NCBI RefSeq assembly: GCF_033958435.1
Contig: NC_134137.1
Span: forward strand, 173,241,501-173,305,500
DNA: 64,000 bases
DNA from: Carettochelys insculpta
Lineage: Eukaryota; Chordata; Testudines; Carettochelyidae
Reading direction: 5' to 3'
Part shown: piece by piece, positions 46,813-56,187 of the stretch
How the letters are laid out: each line of letters opens with the position of its first letter
How positions within the stretch are numbered: the stretch's first letter is position 1
Made by a program: the position numbers and the translations under genes
The notes under the pieces: generated by a model
What the model saw: only the letters and a program-made list of their open reading frames with translations
Databases searched by the model: none
What the model was told of the DNA's origin: nothing

Positions 46813-47974
46813 TAAGAGACTAACTTGGTAGATAAATAACCAAAGTAATTGATTAAGTGGTAACCTGACTCCTCCTGTTACTGTGCAAAACTGAACACAA
46901 AACAAAGAACCTAGTTGCTTTTCAGCGGCTCTCAGCCTGGTCACTAGTGAGCTCTACCCTGGCAGTTGAAATCTCATATTAATACAAGGGCATAGTGGCA
47001 TCTCACCTGACCATCAGCTAACACCCCCCCGCCCCGCCCCACAATACCCTTGAAGATCGCCACGAGTCCTGGGACCCCTGGTTGGGAACCACTGCATAAG
47101 ATAGCTGCATTTTTCTTTCTTTCTTAGAGATACATTTTTACTGGCAGTGATACTTCCCAGTTAAAGTACCTTATAAACATAAAATTAAATTTTCATATCA
47201 CACATAACAATTTCCTTTTCTAATACTGTACAGTATAAACAAACTCACTGCAAGCTCCTGAAGAAAGTGCTCTTGATGTACTAGTTGAAATGAGATTAAT
47301 TGTGGATCCCGTCACTGTAACCATAGATCTTGTGTTCCCAGTTAAAATATCTGGAGGTGTCACAATGGTAGCACTGTTCAGAGGTTTTGCCGGGGTGTTA
47401 GAAAAAGTTGTAGGCATTTTTGTTGTTGGATTCACAGAGGTAGCGGTGTTTTCCATAATCAAAGTCACTCTAAAAGCATCATTAGATGACATATTAGATG
47501 AACCCGTAGCAATTCTCTCTGTAGAAGATGCTGCAGATGATAAGTACATTTGTGTGATGGATACATGAAAAGGAGTTCTTGTGGGGTCTGGAATACTAAT
47601 TGTGGAAGCGGCTGTAGCTACGACATTACCATCTGTAATAGGAAAAGGCCTAGAGCTGCCAGTTGTTAACACTGCATTAGATACTAGAACTGTAGTGGAA
47701 TTTTTAGCAATTGCTCCTGAGAGGGTAGTCAGAGTTACTCTGGAAGTATTAGCGGATGATGTATCTGTTGACTTTGTAGTACTTATCTGTGGGGAAGCAT
47801 CTGTAGATGATAAGTAATTGTGGAAGAATCTGTGGCTCTTACGTTTGCTTCTGTACTAGGCAAAAGCCTAGCAGTGTTACTTGTTTGCATTGCAGCAGGC
47901 ACTGAAACTGTGGTGGAATCCACAGCTGTCACCCCTATGGGGGATGTTGGAAATTCTCCAGATGTATGAATAAA

Positions 47975-48160
47975 GAGAAGTTACTCACTGTAGTAACGAG
48001 GGTTCTTCGAGATGTGTTCCCGTGGGTGCTCCACGATAGGTGTTGGGCTCGCCCCAGCGCCGCAGATCGGATCTTTCCAGCAGTTTCTGCCGGACCGCGC
48101 ATGCGCCGGACCGCACCGCTCCCCTGCGCGCTGCCGGCCATGTGCGCGATCCGGACCCTG
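47975..48160 (-). repeat. DIRS 3' inverted terminal repeat
   Basis: Inverted copy of the 5' terminal repeat at about 50880-51035. Matching blocks include CAGCAGTTTCTGCCGGACCG, CGCGCATGCGC, GGGGAGCGG and GGTGCTCCACGATAGGTG. It extends past the paired part into the unique right tail ending AACTTCTCTTT. Confidence 0.85.
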
Positions 48161-48204
48161 CCAGTTCCTTGACCAACTGCCTCGGATGCTCCTGAAAAAC
48201 ACCA

Positions 48205-48345
48205 AACAGAGATCCGAACCGGGGAGGATGGGCGGGTGGTGGAGCACCCACGGGGACACATCTCGAAGAACCATCATTACTATGGTGAGTAACTTCTCTT
48301 TCTTCCTCGAGTGTCCCCGTGGGTGCTCCACGATAGGTGACTACC
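48205..48345 (-). repeat. DIRS internal complementary region
   Basis: Contains, back to back, sequence complementary to the far right tail and to the far left end: GGAGCACCCACGGGGACACA, AGTAACTTCTCTTTC, CTTCCTCGAGTGTCCCCG, GGGTGCTCCACGATAGG. The junction CTCTTT|CTTCC defines how the two ends meet in the circle and therefore where the element borders lie in the genome. Confidence 0.8.
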
Positions 48346-48380
48346 CAGCAGTAACCCAAGAAAGGAGGTGGGTAATCGGG

Positions 48381-50141
48381 TTATGTGCAGCTTGCCCCCA
48401 AAAGGACCGCTGTCGAGAGGCGGGTATCCTCTTGGAATACCCGGTGTAGGGCATAATGCTTAGCGAAGATGTCACAGGATGACCAGGTCGCTGCTCTGCA
48501 GATGTCTTTTAGCGCGATGCCCTTGAAAAAGGCTGTTGATGCCGCCACCGCCCGGGTGGAATGAGCCCTAGGCGGGGCTAGTAAAGGAGTCTTTCGAAGT
48601 TCGTAGCACATCTTTATGCAGGACACAATGTGCTTCGAGATCCTCTGTGAAGAGAGACCCTCCCCTTTTGACCTGGGAGCGAGAGAGACTAAGAGTCTGT
48701 CCATTTTCCGGAAGGACTTAGTTCTGTCTAAGTAGAAGGCCAACGCCCTCCTCACGTCCAGGAGGTGCAGGCATGCCTCCTTGCTGGAGCTGTGAGGCTT
48801 CGGGTAAAACGAGGGTAAAACTATAGGTTCGTTAAGATGGAACTCTGAAGAAACTTTCGGAACAAAGGCTGGGTGCAGCCATAAGGTTACCGCCTCCTTT
48901 GAGAATACCGTGCAGGGCGGCATTGCCATAACTGCTGCGAGCTCACTCACCCTGCGAGCTGACGTGATTGCAAGAAGGAAGGTTGTCTTTATCGTAAGGA
49001 GACGGAGGGAAACCGTGGCTAAGGGTTCAAAGGGTGCTCCCGCTAGCGCGCTGAGCACCAGGTCCAAGCTCCACGATGGTGGAAGCGGTTTCTGAGGCGG
49101 GTACAGGTTTACCAGCCCCTTCAGGAACCTGGTAACAATAGGATGGGCAAACACCGTGGGCCCTTCCTCTTCATGCCGAAAAGCCAATATAGCGGCGAGA
49201 TAGACCTCCAACGAGGAGAGGGAGAGCCCGCCTCTCTTGAGGTCCAGTAAGTATTCTAGTATGACAGGCATAGGCACTTCAAGGGGAGCTAACTGCTTGG
49301 TGGAACACCATGCAGTGAATCGAGTCCATTTCTGTTTGTAGGTCTTCCTGGTGGAGATCCTTCGGCTACTTTCCAGGACTTGTTGTACTCCCTCCGTACA
49401 TGTACTTTCTAGGGAGCTGAGCCATGGATTAACCATGCTTGTAGGTGCAGGCCTCGGGGGTGTGGATGCACTATGGACCCCTGGGCCTACGTGAGCAGGT
49501 CCAGCGCTACTGGAAGGGGAAGCGGTGGACGATCCGACATGCGGAGAAGCAAGGGGAACCATTGCTGTCGATCCCATGTGGGGACCACTAGGATCATGCG
49601 GGCTCTCTCCCTCCTGGCTTTCTGCAGGACCTTGTGGATGAGCACCGTGGGGGGGAACGCGTAAAGCAGTGGGCCCTTCCACGAAATCGTGAACGTGTCC
49701 TCCAAGGACTCCCACCCCAGTCCTGCCCTGGAGCAGTATTGGGGGCACTTCTTGTTGTGCTGAGTGGCAAACAGGTCTATCTGGGGAAACCCCCATGCAT
49801 GAAAAATCGGTCGTAGCAGATCGGAGCGGATCTGCCACTCGTGTGTGAGTGCGAAATGCCTGCTCAGCCGGTCTGCCTTCACGTTGTGAGCGCCTGGTAA
49901 ATACGAGGCTTTCAACGTTATATTGTTGGCGATGCACCAGTTCCACAGCCGGACTGCTTCCACACATAAGGCACGGGATCGAGCTCCACCTTGTCGATTT
50001 ATATAAAACATGGTGGAGATATTGTCTGTATTGATCCCGACTACCTTGCCTTGTATGTGGTCTTGAAAGCATTTGCAGGTGTTGAACACCGCTCTGAGCT
50101 CCAGTATATTTATATGCAGTGACTGTTCCGTAGGGGACCAC
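48381..50141 (-). CDS. DIRS tyrosine recombinase
   Basis: The C-terminal roughly 400 residues of this open frame form a phage-integrase-type tyrosine recombinase. They start with SSRRISTRKTYKQKWTRF (core-binding domain), followed by catalytic-domain signatures: ITSARRVSEL with the first Arg, then HSTRAVAAS with the His-x-x-Arg pair, then FAKHYALHR with the Tyr nucleophile. The enzyme inserts the circular DIRS copy without making a staggered-cut duplication. The frame is open to the stop at 48381, so this domain could be functional, although the element lacks other parts. The N-terminal third overlaps the RNase H frame in another phase and is probably not translated from its first Met. Confidence 0.88.
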   Translation of the reverse strand: MVPYGTVTAYKYTGAQSGVQHLQMLSRPHTRQGSRDQYRQYLHHVLYKSTRWSSIPCLMCGSSPAVELVHRQQYNVESLVFTRRSQREGRPAEQAFRTHTRVADPLRSATTDFSCMGVSPDRPVCHSAQQEVPPILLQGRTGVGVLGGHVHDFVEGPTALRVPPHGAHPQGPAESQEGESPHDPSGPHMGSTAMVPLASPHVGSSTASPSSSAGPAHVGPGVHSASTPPRPAPTSMVNPWLSSLESTCTEGVQQVLESSRRISTRKTYKQKWTRFTAWCSTKQLAPLEVPMPVILEYLLDLKRGGLSLSSLEVYLAAILAFRHEEEGPTVFAHPIVTRFLKGLVNLYPPQKPLPPSWSLDLVLSALAGAPFEPLATVSLRLLTIKTTFLLAITSARRVSELAAVMAMPPCTVFSKEAVTLWLHPAFVPKVSSEFHLNEPIVLPSFYPKPHSSSKEACLHLLDVRRALAFYLDRTKSFRKMDRLLVSLAPRSKGEGLSSQRISKHIVSCIKMCYELRKTPLLAPPRAHSTRAVAASTAFFKGIALKDICRAATWSSCDIFAKHYALHRVFQEDTRLSTAVLLGASCT

Positions 50142-50929
50142 AGTCGTTGCGTCACCTTTTCACCAATATGTGCTTCCCACCCTATGTGGGAGGCATCGGT
50201 GGTGAGAAAAATAGAGATTTGTGGTTGGTGAAAGGGTACCCCTGTTAGCATGTTGTTGGGGTTTACCCACCATTGCAGGGATCTGCGCACCTCTGTCGTG
50301 GGCGACACCACCCTGCAGACGGTATGGGATGCCGGCTTGTAAACGCTCGCCAGCCAATGTTGTAGGTTGCACATATGCAATCTGGCGTTCTGTACCACGA
50401 ACGTTGCCGCTGCCATGTGGCCAAGCAGCTGCAAGCACGTTAAAACTGGCACCGTGGGGCTGTATGTAATGACTTGTACCAGGGAACCGATGGCGCGAAA
50501 GCGAGCATCGGGTAGATAAACCCTTTCTGTGATAGAATTTATGCGCGCCCCTATGAACTCTATGTCCTGTGTGGGGTCGATCTTTGACTTTGCAAGGTTG
50601 ATGACCAGGCCCAGCGAAGAAAACGTGTTTGCTGTTAGGTGTATCATGCGTAGTACCTCTGCCTTCGAGGCCCCTTTCAGTAGGCAGTCGTCCAGATATG
50701 GGAATATAAATACCCCCTGTCTGTGCAGGTAGGCTGACACCACTGCCAGGGTCTTGGTAAAGATTCTGGGGGCCGAGGAGAGGCCGAACGGCAGAACCTT
50801 GTATTGGAAATGTTCTTTGCCGACCATAAACTGGAGAAAACGTCTGAGCAGATTCCGTCTGCAGCCGATGGCGGTTAAGAAGGAACTGGATCGCGCACGT
50901 GGCCGGGAGCGCGCAGGGGAGCGGCACAC
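49487..50929 (-). CDS. DIRS reverse transcriptase and RNase H, 5' truncated
   Basis: RT residues begin abruptly at the terminal repeat boundary (near 50880). FQYKVLPFGLSSAPRIFTK is the RT palm block, and FPYLDDCLLKG carries the catalytic YLDD (50698-50687). RNase H follows with TTDASHIGWEAHIG, NILELRAVFNTC and GINTDNISTMFYINRQGG supplying the acidic residues. The frame ends at 49487. The N-terminal RT fingers and any gag are absent, so the copy is an internal deletion derivative and cannot move by itself. Confidence 0.88.
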   Translation of the reverse strand: MCRSPARSRPRARSSSFLTAIGCRRNLLRRFLQFMVGKEHFQYKVLPFGLSSAPRIFTKTLAVVSAYLHRQGVFIFPYLDDCLLKGASKAEVLRMIHLTANTFSSLGLVINLAKSKIDPTQDIEFIGARINSITERVYLPDARFRAIGSLVQVITYSPTVPVLTCLQLLGHMAAATFVVQNARLHMCNLQHWLASVYKPASHTVCRVVSPTTEVRRSLQWWVNPNNMLTGVPFHQPQISIFLTTDASHIGWEAHIGEKVTQRLWSPTEQSLHINILELRAVFNTCKCFQDHIQGKVVGINTDNISTMFYINRQGGARSRALCVEAVRLWNWCIANNITLKASYLPGAHNVKADRLSRHFALTHEWQIRSDLLRPIFHAWGFPQIDLFATQHNKKCPQYCSRAGLGWESLEDTFTISWKGPLLYAFPPTVLIHKVLQKARRERARMILVVPTWDRQQWFPLLLRMSDRPPLPLPVALDLLT

Positions 50930-51038
50930 GCCAGCGCATGCGCGGTCCGGCAGAAACTGCTGGAAAGATCCAATCTGTGGCGCCAGGGTGAGCTCGACAC
51001 CTATCGTGGAGCACCCACGGGGACACTCGAGGAAGAAA
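50880..51038 (-). repeat. DIRS 5' inverted terminal repeat
   Basis: Reads from CTTCCTCGAGTGTCCCCGTG through GGTGCTCCACGATAGGTG to the GC-rich CGCGCATGCGC block, and is the inverse of 47975-48160. It passes directly into truncated RT sequence. Confidence 0.85.
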
Positions 51039-52441
51039 TGATGTATCCAATAACCTTGTACCGCTTATCTCAGTAGAAGTAGCCATCGATGAGAAGGATA
51101 TTTGTGTGTCAGAAACAGCAGAAAGTGTTTTTGTGGTGTCCAGAAAAGTAATTGTGGAAGGGGCTGTGTCTATGACATTAACATCAGTACTTAGAAAAGG
51201 CTGAGAAGTGTCAGCTATAGGCACTACTGTAGACACCGTAACTGTAGTGGAATCCATATCAATTGTTCATATAGGGGTTGTCAGAGTTACTTTGTAAGTA
51301 TCAGTAGGTGATGTGCTGGGTGACTCTGTGGGCTTTCTGTCTGTGGAAGAGACTGTAGATAAGAAGGATTTTGGTGTGCTGGAAACACAGGAAGGTATTG
51401 TTGTGGAGTCTGGAATACTTAAGGCGGAAGGGGCTGTAGCTGTGACATCACCCTCTGTACTAGGAAAAGGTCTGGAAGTGTCAGTTCTTAGCACTGCAGT
51501 AGACACCTTAACCGTATTGAAATCTCCTGCTACTGTTTCTATGGGAGTAGTCGGAATTACTCTGGAAGTATCAGTAGACGATGTTTCAGATGACACTGTG
51601 GAAGAAGCCGTAGACAATAAGGATTTTGGTGTGCTGGAAACAGTATGAGGTGTTTTTGAGGCGTCCAGAATAGTAGTTGTGGAAGGGGCTGTAGCTACGA
51701 CATTACCCTCTGTACTAAGAAAAAGCCAAGAAGTGTCCGTTGCTGGCACTGCAGCAGACACCAGAACAGTAGTAGAATCTATAGAAACTGTTCCTGAAGG
51801 GCTTGTCAGAGTTACTCTGGAAGTGCCAGTGGATAACGTGTCCAGTGACCTTGTAGCATTCATCTCTGTGGAAGCAGCTGGAGATGATAAGGACTCTTGT
51901 GGGTTGGAAGCAGCAGAAAGAGTTTTTGCGGTGTTTGGAATAGAAATGGTGGAAGGGGTTGTAGCTATGACGTTATCCTCTGTACTAGATAAAGGCCTAG
52001 AAGTTTCATTTTCTGGCAGTGCATTAGGCATGTTAATTGTAGTGGAATCCATAGCATTTGTTCCTAAGGGGGCAGTCAGAGTTACTCTGGAGGTATCTGT
52101 AGGTGATGTATCTGATGTTTCTGTGGCGCTTCTCTGTGTGGAAGAAGCTGTAGACAAGGAATTTGGTGTGTTGGCAACAGCATAAGGCATTTCTGTGACA
52201 TCTGAAATAGTCATTGTGGAAAGGGCGGTAGCTATGACAGCAGCCTCTGTACTAGGAAAAGGTATAGAAGTTGCAGCCAGTGCAGTAGATGCTGGAACTG
52301 TGGTAGAACGTGCAACTATTGTTCCCAAGGGGGTAGTAAGAGTAACTCTGCAATTAAGAGCAGATAATGTATCTGATGACATCGTATCACTTTTCTCTGT
52401 GGAAGTGGCTGTAGGTGTAATCTGAGTTATATTGGAAGTAT

Positions 52442-52922
52442 CAAGTATCAGAGGAGTAGTCGTGTTGTCTGGATCTGCAAAAGCAACGAGGGGTCCTGTG
52501 GCACCTTATAGACTAACCGAAATGTATGAGCACAAGCTTTCGTGGGCAAAGACCCACTTCGTCAGATGCAGGTAGTGGAAATTTGCAGAGGCAGGTATAA
52601 ATAGGCAGGCCAGAGCAAAGCTAGAGATAACGAGGTTAACTCAGTCAGGGAGGGTGAGGCCTACTAACAGCAGTTGATCTGGAGGTGTGAACACCAAGAG
52701 AGGAGAAACTGCTTTTCCATTTAGCCAGCCATTCACAGTCTTTGTTTAATCCTGAGCTGAGGGTGTCAAATTTGCAGATGAAATGCAGCTCAGCAGTTTC
52801 TCTTTGGAGTCTGGTTTTAAAATTTTTTTGCTGTAGGATAGCTACTTTTAAATCTGTTACTGTGTGTCCTGGGAGATTGAAGTGCTCTCCTACAGGCTTT
52901 ATCTCCCAGGACACACAGTAAC
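52442..52922 (-). mobile_element. Penelope-like element 3' fragment with GIY-YIG nuclease remnant
   Basis: On the minus strand an open frame starts at 52914: KPVGEHFNLPGHTVTDLKVA, then ILQQKNFKTRLQRETAELHF, then ICKF.TLSSGLNKD. This is the C-terminal part of the GIY-YIG endonuclease of Penelope/Neptune elements. The 3' tail follows (GACGAAGTGGGTCTTTGCCC, TAGTCTATAAGGTGCCACAG, CAGATCCAGACAACACG, CCTCTGATACTTG). It is inserted in one unit of the mucin-like array. Unit spacing implies a net gain of about 470 bp and a frame change. No clear target duplication was found. Confidence 0.85.
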
Positions 52923-53850
52923 AGCATTTTTGTGGTGTCCAGAATAGTAATTACGAAGGGGGCTGTAGTTACGACTTTATCCTCAGTACTAGGAAAAGAC
53001 TTAGAAGTCTCAGTTGCTGGCAGTACATTAGACACCTTAACTGTAGTGGGATCCATTCTCATTGTTTGTCTGGAAGTAGTCAAAGCTACTCTGGAAGTAT
53101 CAGTAGATGATGTACCTGATGATTCTGTGGCAATTATTTGCGTGAAAGAAGCCATTGAGAAGGAATTAAGTGTGTTGGGTACAGCAGCAGATGTTTTTGT
53201 TGTGTCCGGAATATTAGTCATGGAAAGGGCTGTAGCTATCACATTACCCTCTGTACTAGGAAAAGGCCTAGAAGAGTCAGTTGTTGGCACTGCAGTAGAC
53301 ACCTTAACTGCAGTGGAATCCGTAACAATTGTTCCAAAAGGGATAGTCAGAGGTGCTCTGGACGTATCAGTGGATGATATATCTGTTGATTCTGTGGCAG
53401 TTATCTGAGTGAAAGATGCTGTAGATAAAATATTTGGTGTGTTGGAAACAAAAGAAGGTGTTTTTGTGCTATCCGAAAGAGCAAATGTGGAAGGGGCTGT
53501 GGCTGTAAGTTAGCTTCTGTACTAGGAAAAGGCCCAGTCAGGTTACTTGTTAGCTCTGCAGTAGACACCGGAACTGTGGTGGAATCCGCAGCTATCGTTT
53601 GTGAAGGGGTCATCAGAGTTACTCTGGAAGTATCAGTAGATGATGTGTCCAGTGACCTTGTAGCACTTGTCTTCACGGCAGCTCCTATAGATGATAAAGA
53701 TTCTTGTGTGTTGGAAACAGCAGAAAGCATTTTTGTGGTTTCTGGAGCAGTAATTACGAAGGGGGCTGTAGTTATGACTTTATCCTCTGTACTAGGAAAA
53801 GGCTTAAAAGTGTCAGTCGCTGGCAGTGCATTAAACACCTTAATTGTCAT

Positions 53851-54062
53851 AAGCAACGAGGGGTCCTGTGGCACCTTATAGACTAACAGAAAGGTATGAG
53901 CATAAGCTTTCGTGGGCAAAGACCCACTTCGTCAGATGCAGGTGAGTGGGTCTTTGCCCATGAAAGCTCATGCTCATACGTTTCTGTTAGTCTATAAGGT
54001 GCCACCGGACCCCTCATTGCTTTTGCAGATCCAGACTAACACGGCTACCCCTCTGATACTTG
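53851..54062. mobile_element. Penelope-like tail insertion, inverted-arm copy, 8-bp target duplication
   Basis: Flanked by ATTGTCAT at 53843-53850 and 54063-54070. The insert consists of two copies of the Penelope tail in opposite orientations that meet near 53940 (GTGGGCAAAGACCCACTTCG against AGTGGGTCTTTGCCCATGAA). The right arm is longer and ends CCTCTGATACTTG, like the copy at 52442. Net gain is 220 bp, which shifts the reading frame of the mucin-like array. Confidence 0.9.
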
Positions 54063-54754
54063 ATTGTCATGGAACCCACAGTTATCGTTCGCATGGGAGT
54101 ATTCAAAGCTACTCCGGAAATATCAGTAGATGATGCATCTAATGACTCTGTGGCAGTTATCTGCGTGAAAGAAGCTGTTGAGAAGGAATTTAGCGTGTTG
54201 GGAACAGTAAAAGATGTTTTTGTTATGTCCAGAATAGCAATTGCGGAAGGGGCTGTAGCTATTACGTTACCCTCTGTACTAGGAAAAGGCCTAGAAGTGT
54301 CTGTTGTTGGCACTGCAGTAGACACATTAACTGTAGTGGAATCTGTGGCAATTGTGCCTAAGGGGTTAGTCAGAGTTACTGTGGGAGTATCAGTGGATGA
54401 TATAATTGATGTCTTTAGAAATGATCTCTGTGGATGATGTTTCAAACTTCTGTATATTTGATTCAGAGGCACTCATTGACAGTTCTGCTTCTATGGACGT
54501 AAAGTGTAGGTTGGGTTCAGTGACAGTAGCAGAAGTCCCAAGGGGATGTTTTTGGTGCACATCCATCTTTTGTTGTATTCGTTTCACAAAAATGTCCCTG
54601 ATAGAGAAGGTTTGTCCATGTTCATTGTAAGCCTCAGGTGAAGTGAGTAAAGAAGGGGAAGAGGTGCCCGTTTTTATTTCATTCAGAGTCACTGATGTAT
54701 CTGTAGCAGTACTTTCTGGTCCATTACTCATTTCAACTTCACTGCAAGTTTGCC

Positions 54755-55057
54755 CTACAATAATTTTTATGAGAAAGTTAATTATTGTAGCTTGACTTCA
54801 TATATTTTACTTTGCATTCATTATTTTAATACTATATTGTTATGTTTTATTATTATATCATTATTCTGAAAAAATATTAATTCCATTTCAAATCAAATTT
54901 ATAAAGATGGAACTGATTTGCATTTATTTTTGTAAGTTTTTATCCTTACTTTTTAATAGCTTTGGGATTTTTTCTTACAATAGCTCAAATTTATGTAATT
55001 TTATCCATACATATTAGCCATTCCAAAGGAATTATGGATTGACAGGGGTCATTTTCA
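54755..55057 (-). other. Intron upstream of the repeat exon
   Basis: AT-rich sequence leading into the acceptor at 54755. No upstream UMODL1 exon (EMI, WAP) was recognised between here and the end of the window. Confidence 0.5.
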
Positions 55058-55419
55058 GTATGGCTGCATCTTCACTAGTACGTCCTTTTGGAAAATCAGT
55101 CCCTCTTTCAAAAGAACAAGCAGAGCGTCCACACGCAAAGGCTGTGTCTACACGACAAAGAAACATCGAAAGTGGGAACATCGCAAATCAAAATCAAACT
55201 AAGGGATTTCAAAATAGCGCAGCTACACACGCTAAGCAGATCACTGTACTGATCTGCTATTTCAAAAGAACCCACCCGTGTTTCAGAAGCCGTCCTCCTG
55301 GAGGTAGGTCAAACCAGGGCCCCACACCCCCCCCGGGAAAGGGGGGGCAGGGGGGCCCCTGGGTGGGAGGCCCTGCAGAGGAAGGGGGCTCCCCAAAGTG
55401 CAGGGCCACATGTCAGTGC

Positions 55420-56187
55420 CCCCTTCCACAGGTGGTCCAGGCTATCAATCGCACCATCCTGCAGAGGGCCGTCTGCCTCAGTGACTTGGACTACACCATC
55501 ACATGATTTGCAGCCACTGGTTTCCCAAACTGCTTCGGTGCATTCGAAGGCACACATATAGCTATCTGCACCCTGGACCACAGCATGGGATGCTACATAA
55601 ACCGCAAGGGGTACTACTCGGTGGTGCTCCAAGCGCTCATTGATGCCCAGGGCTGGTTCTGTGACATTTGTGTGGGCTGGTAGGGGCGAGCCTATGATGC
55701 CCGGGTACTACACAACTCCTGGCTGGGGCGGTGCATGGAGGAAGGCACCTACATCCCTGCCCGGGAGCTCCCTGTGGGGGATACAACGATGCCACCATGT
55801 ATAGTGGCCAACAGGGCATACCCCTTGCAGCCGTGGCTGATGCGCCCCTACATAGGGCACACCACTGCCAGCCAGGACGCTTTTAACAACTGCCTAAACC
55901 ACGCCTGCAATACTGTGGAGCCAGCCTTCGGACGCCTCAAGGGGCATTTCCGATGCCTGAATGCACGGCTGGACATCAGCCTGCCCAACGTCCCTGGGGT
56001 AGTCACGGCCTGTTGTGCTCTGCACAATATATTAGAGGGTAAGGACAAGCACTTCATGCCAGGGTGGACTGTGAACTGTGGCCCCAGCTATGAGCAGCGC
56101 CCCATGGCTCCATGCCACCAAGCACATTGCAGTGGGGTTAGGGTCCAGGAGGCCCTCCAGAAGGCCTTTGAGTGGGAGCCACACTGA
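55420..56187 (+). pseudogene. Harbinger DDE transposase (HARBI1-like), inactivated
   Basis: One frame runs through the whole stretch but is interrupted by TGA at 55504-55506 and TAG at 55681-55683. Before the first stop is the helical region QVVQAINRTILQRAVCLSDL. After it comes FAATGFPNCFGAFEGTHIAI, where the first catalytic Asp (family GAxDGTHI) is Glu. GRAYDARVLHNSWLGRC supplies the second Asp. LQPWLMRPYIGHT and NTVEPAFGRLKGHFRCL supply the third catalytic residue, Glu, and ACCALHNILEG ends the core. Such proteins cut and paste Harbinger ends at 3-bp targets. Two stops and the D-to-E change make this copy inactive. Confidence 0.88.

Larger units (their letters stand above)
45283..47094. mobile_element. 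TIR element (CAGTGGTTCCCA) with nested insertions
   Basis: The left end CAGTGGTTCCCA is matched by a perfect inverted copy, TGGGAACCACTG, at 47083-47094. The 1.8-kb interior contains an LTR-like promoter segment and a Harbinger-type element at 46157-46812. The flanking octamers are only weakly similar, so a hAT target duplication is not proven. Confidence 0.6.
47972..51038 (-). mobile_element. DIRS tyrosine-recombinase retrotransposon, internally deleted
   Basis: The 5' end (CTTCCTCGAGTGTCCCCG, from about 51035 on the minus strand) and the 3' end (GTGAGTAACTTCTCTTT, to 47972) carry inverted terminal repeats of about 140 bp that include GGTGCTCCACGATAGGTG. An internal complementary region at about 48205-48345 joins the complements of both ends, as in DIRS elements, where it templates the circular intermediate. 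It encodes the C-terminal RT, RNase H and a tyrosine recombinase; the gag region and N-terminal RT are missing. TTT is present at each edge and no longer target duplication exists, as expected for recombinase-mediated insertion. Confidence 0.92.
47249..54754 (-). pseudogene. UMODL1: UMODL1 candidate: mucin-like tandem-repeat exon, broken
   Basis: On the minus strand an acceptor (AAAAATTATTGTAG) precedes GQTCSEVEMSNGPESTATDT, and a strong donor (GTGAGTTTG) ends the exon after SSGAC in phase 1, matching the FN3 exon. Between them are 12 tandem units, normally 267-270 bp (89-90 residues). They are free of Cys and rich in Ser, Thr and Pro (typical blocks TSRVTLTTP, DSTTV.VSTAVPATDTSRPF, PSTEGNV.ATAPSTITI, DTTKTLSAVSNT). 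This is typical of a heavily O-glycosylated extracellular stalk. Lesions: about a 2-nt deletion near 54412; a Penelope-like insertion at 53851-54062; a 1-nt deletion near 53508; a second Penelope-like insertion at 52442-52922; an in-frame TGA (51269-51267, normally GGA); a DIRS element at 47972-51038; and an approximately 49-bp deletion near 47811. An intact protein cannot be made from this copy. Confidence 0.75.

Noticed and set aside
50160..51257. 365-codon minus-strand frame as one gene
   Set aside because: It is a chance fusion: the first third is mucin-like repeat, the remainder is DIRS terminal repeat and RT region read in a wrong phase.
51313..54437. Plus-strand Val-rich open frames, for example 51679-52185 and 52932-53408
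   Set aside because: They are the antisense of the Thr/Ser-rich tandem units (ACT/ACA read as AGT/TGT, GAC as GTC) and repeat with the same period. No plus-strand signals support them.
47249..54754. CRISPR-like or satellite interpretation of the regular repeats
   Set aside because: Unit length near 267 bp, multiples of three, coding bias and splice-bounded ends fit a protein tandem repeat; the spacing has no repeat-spacer pattern and the organism is a vertebrate.
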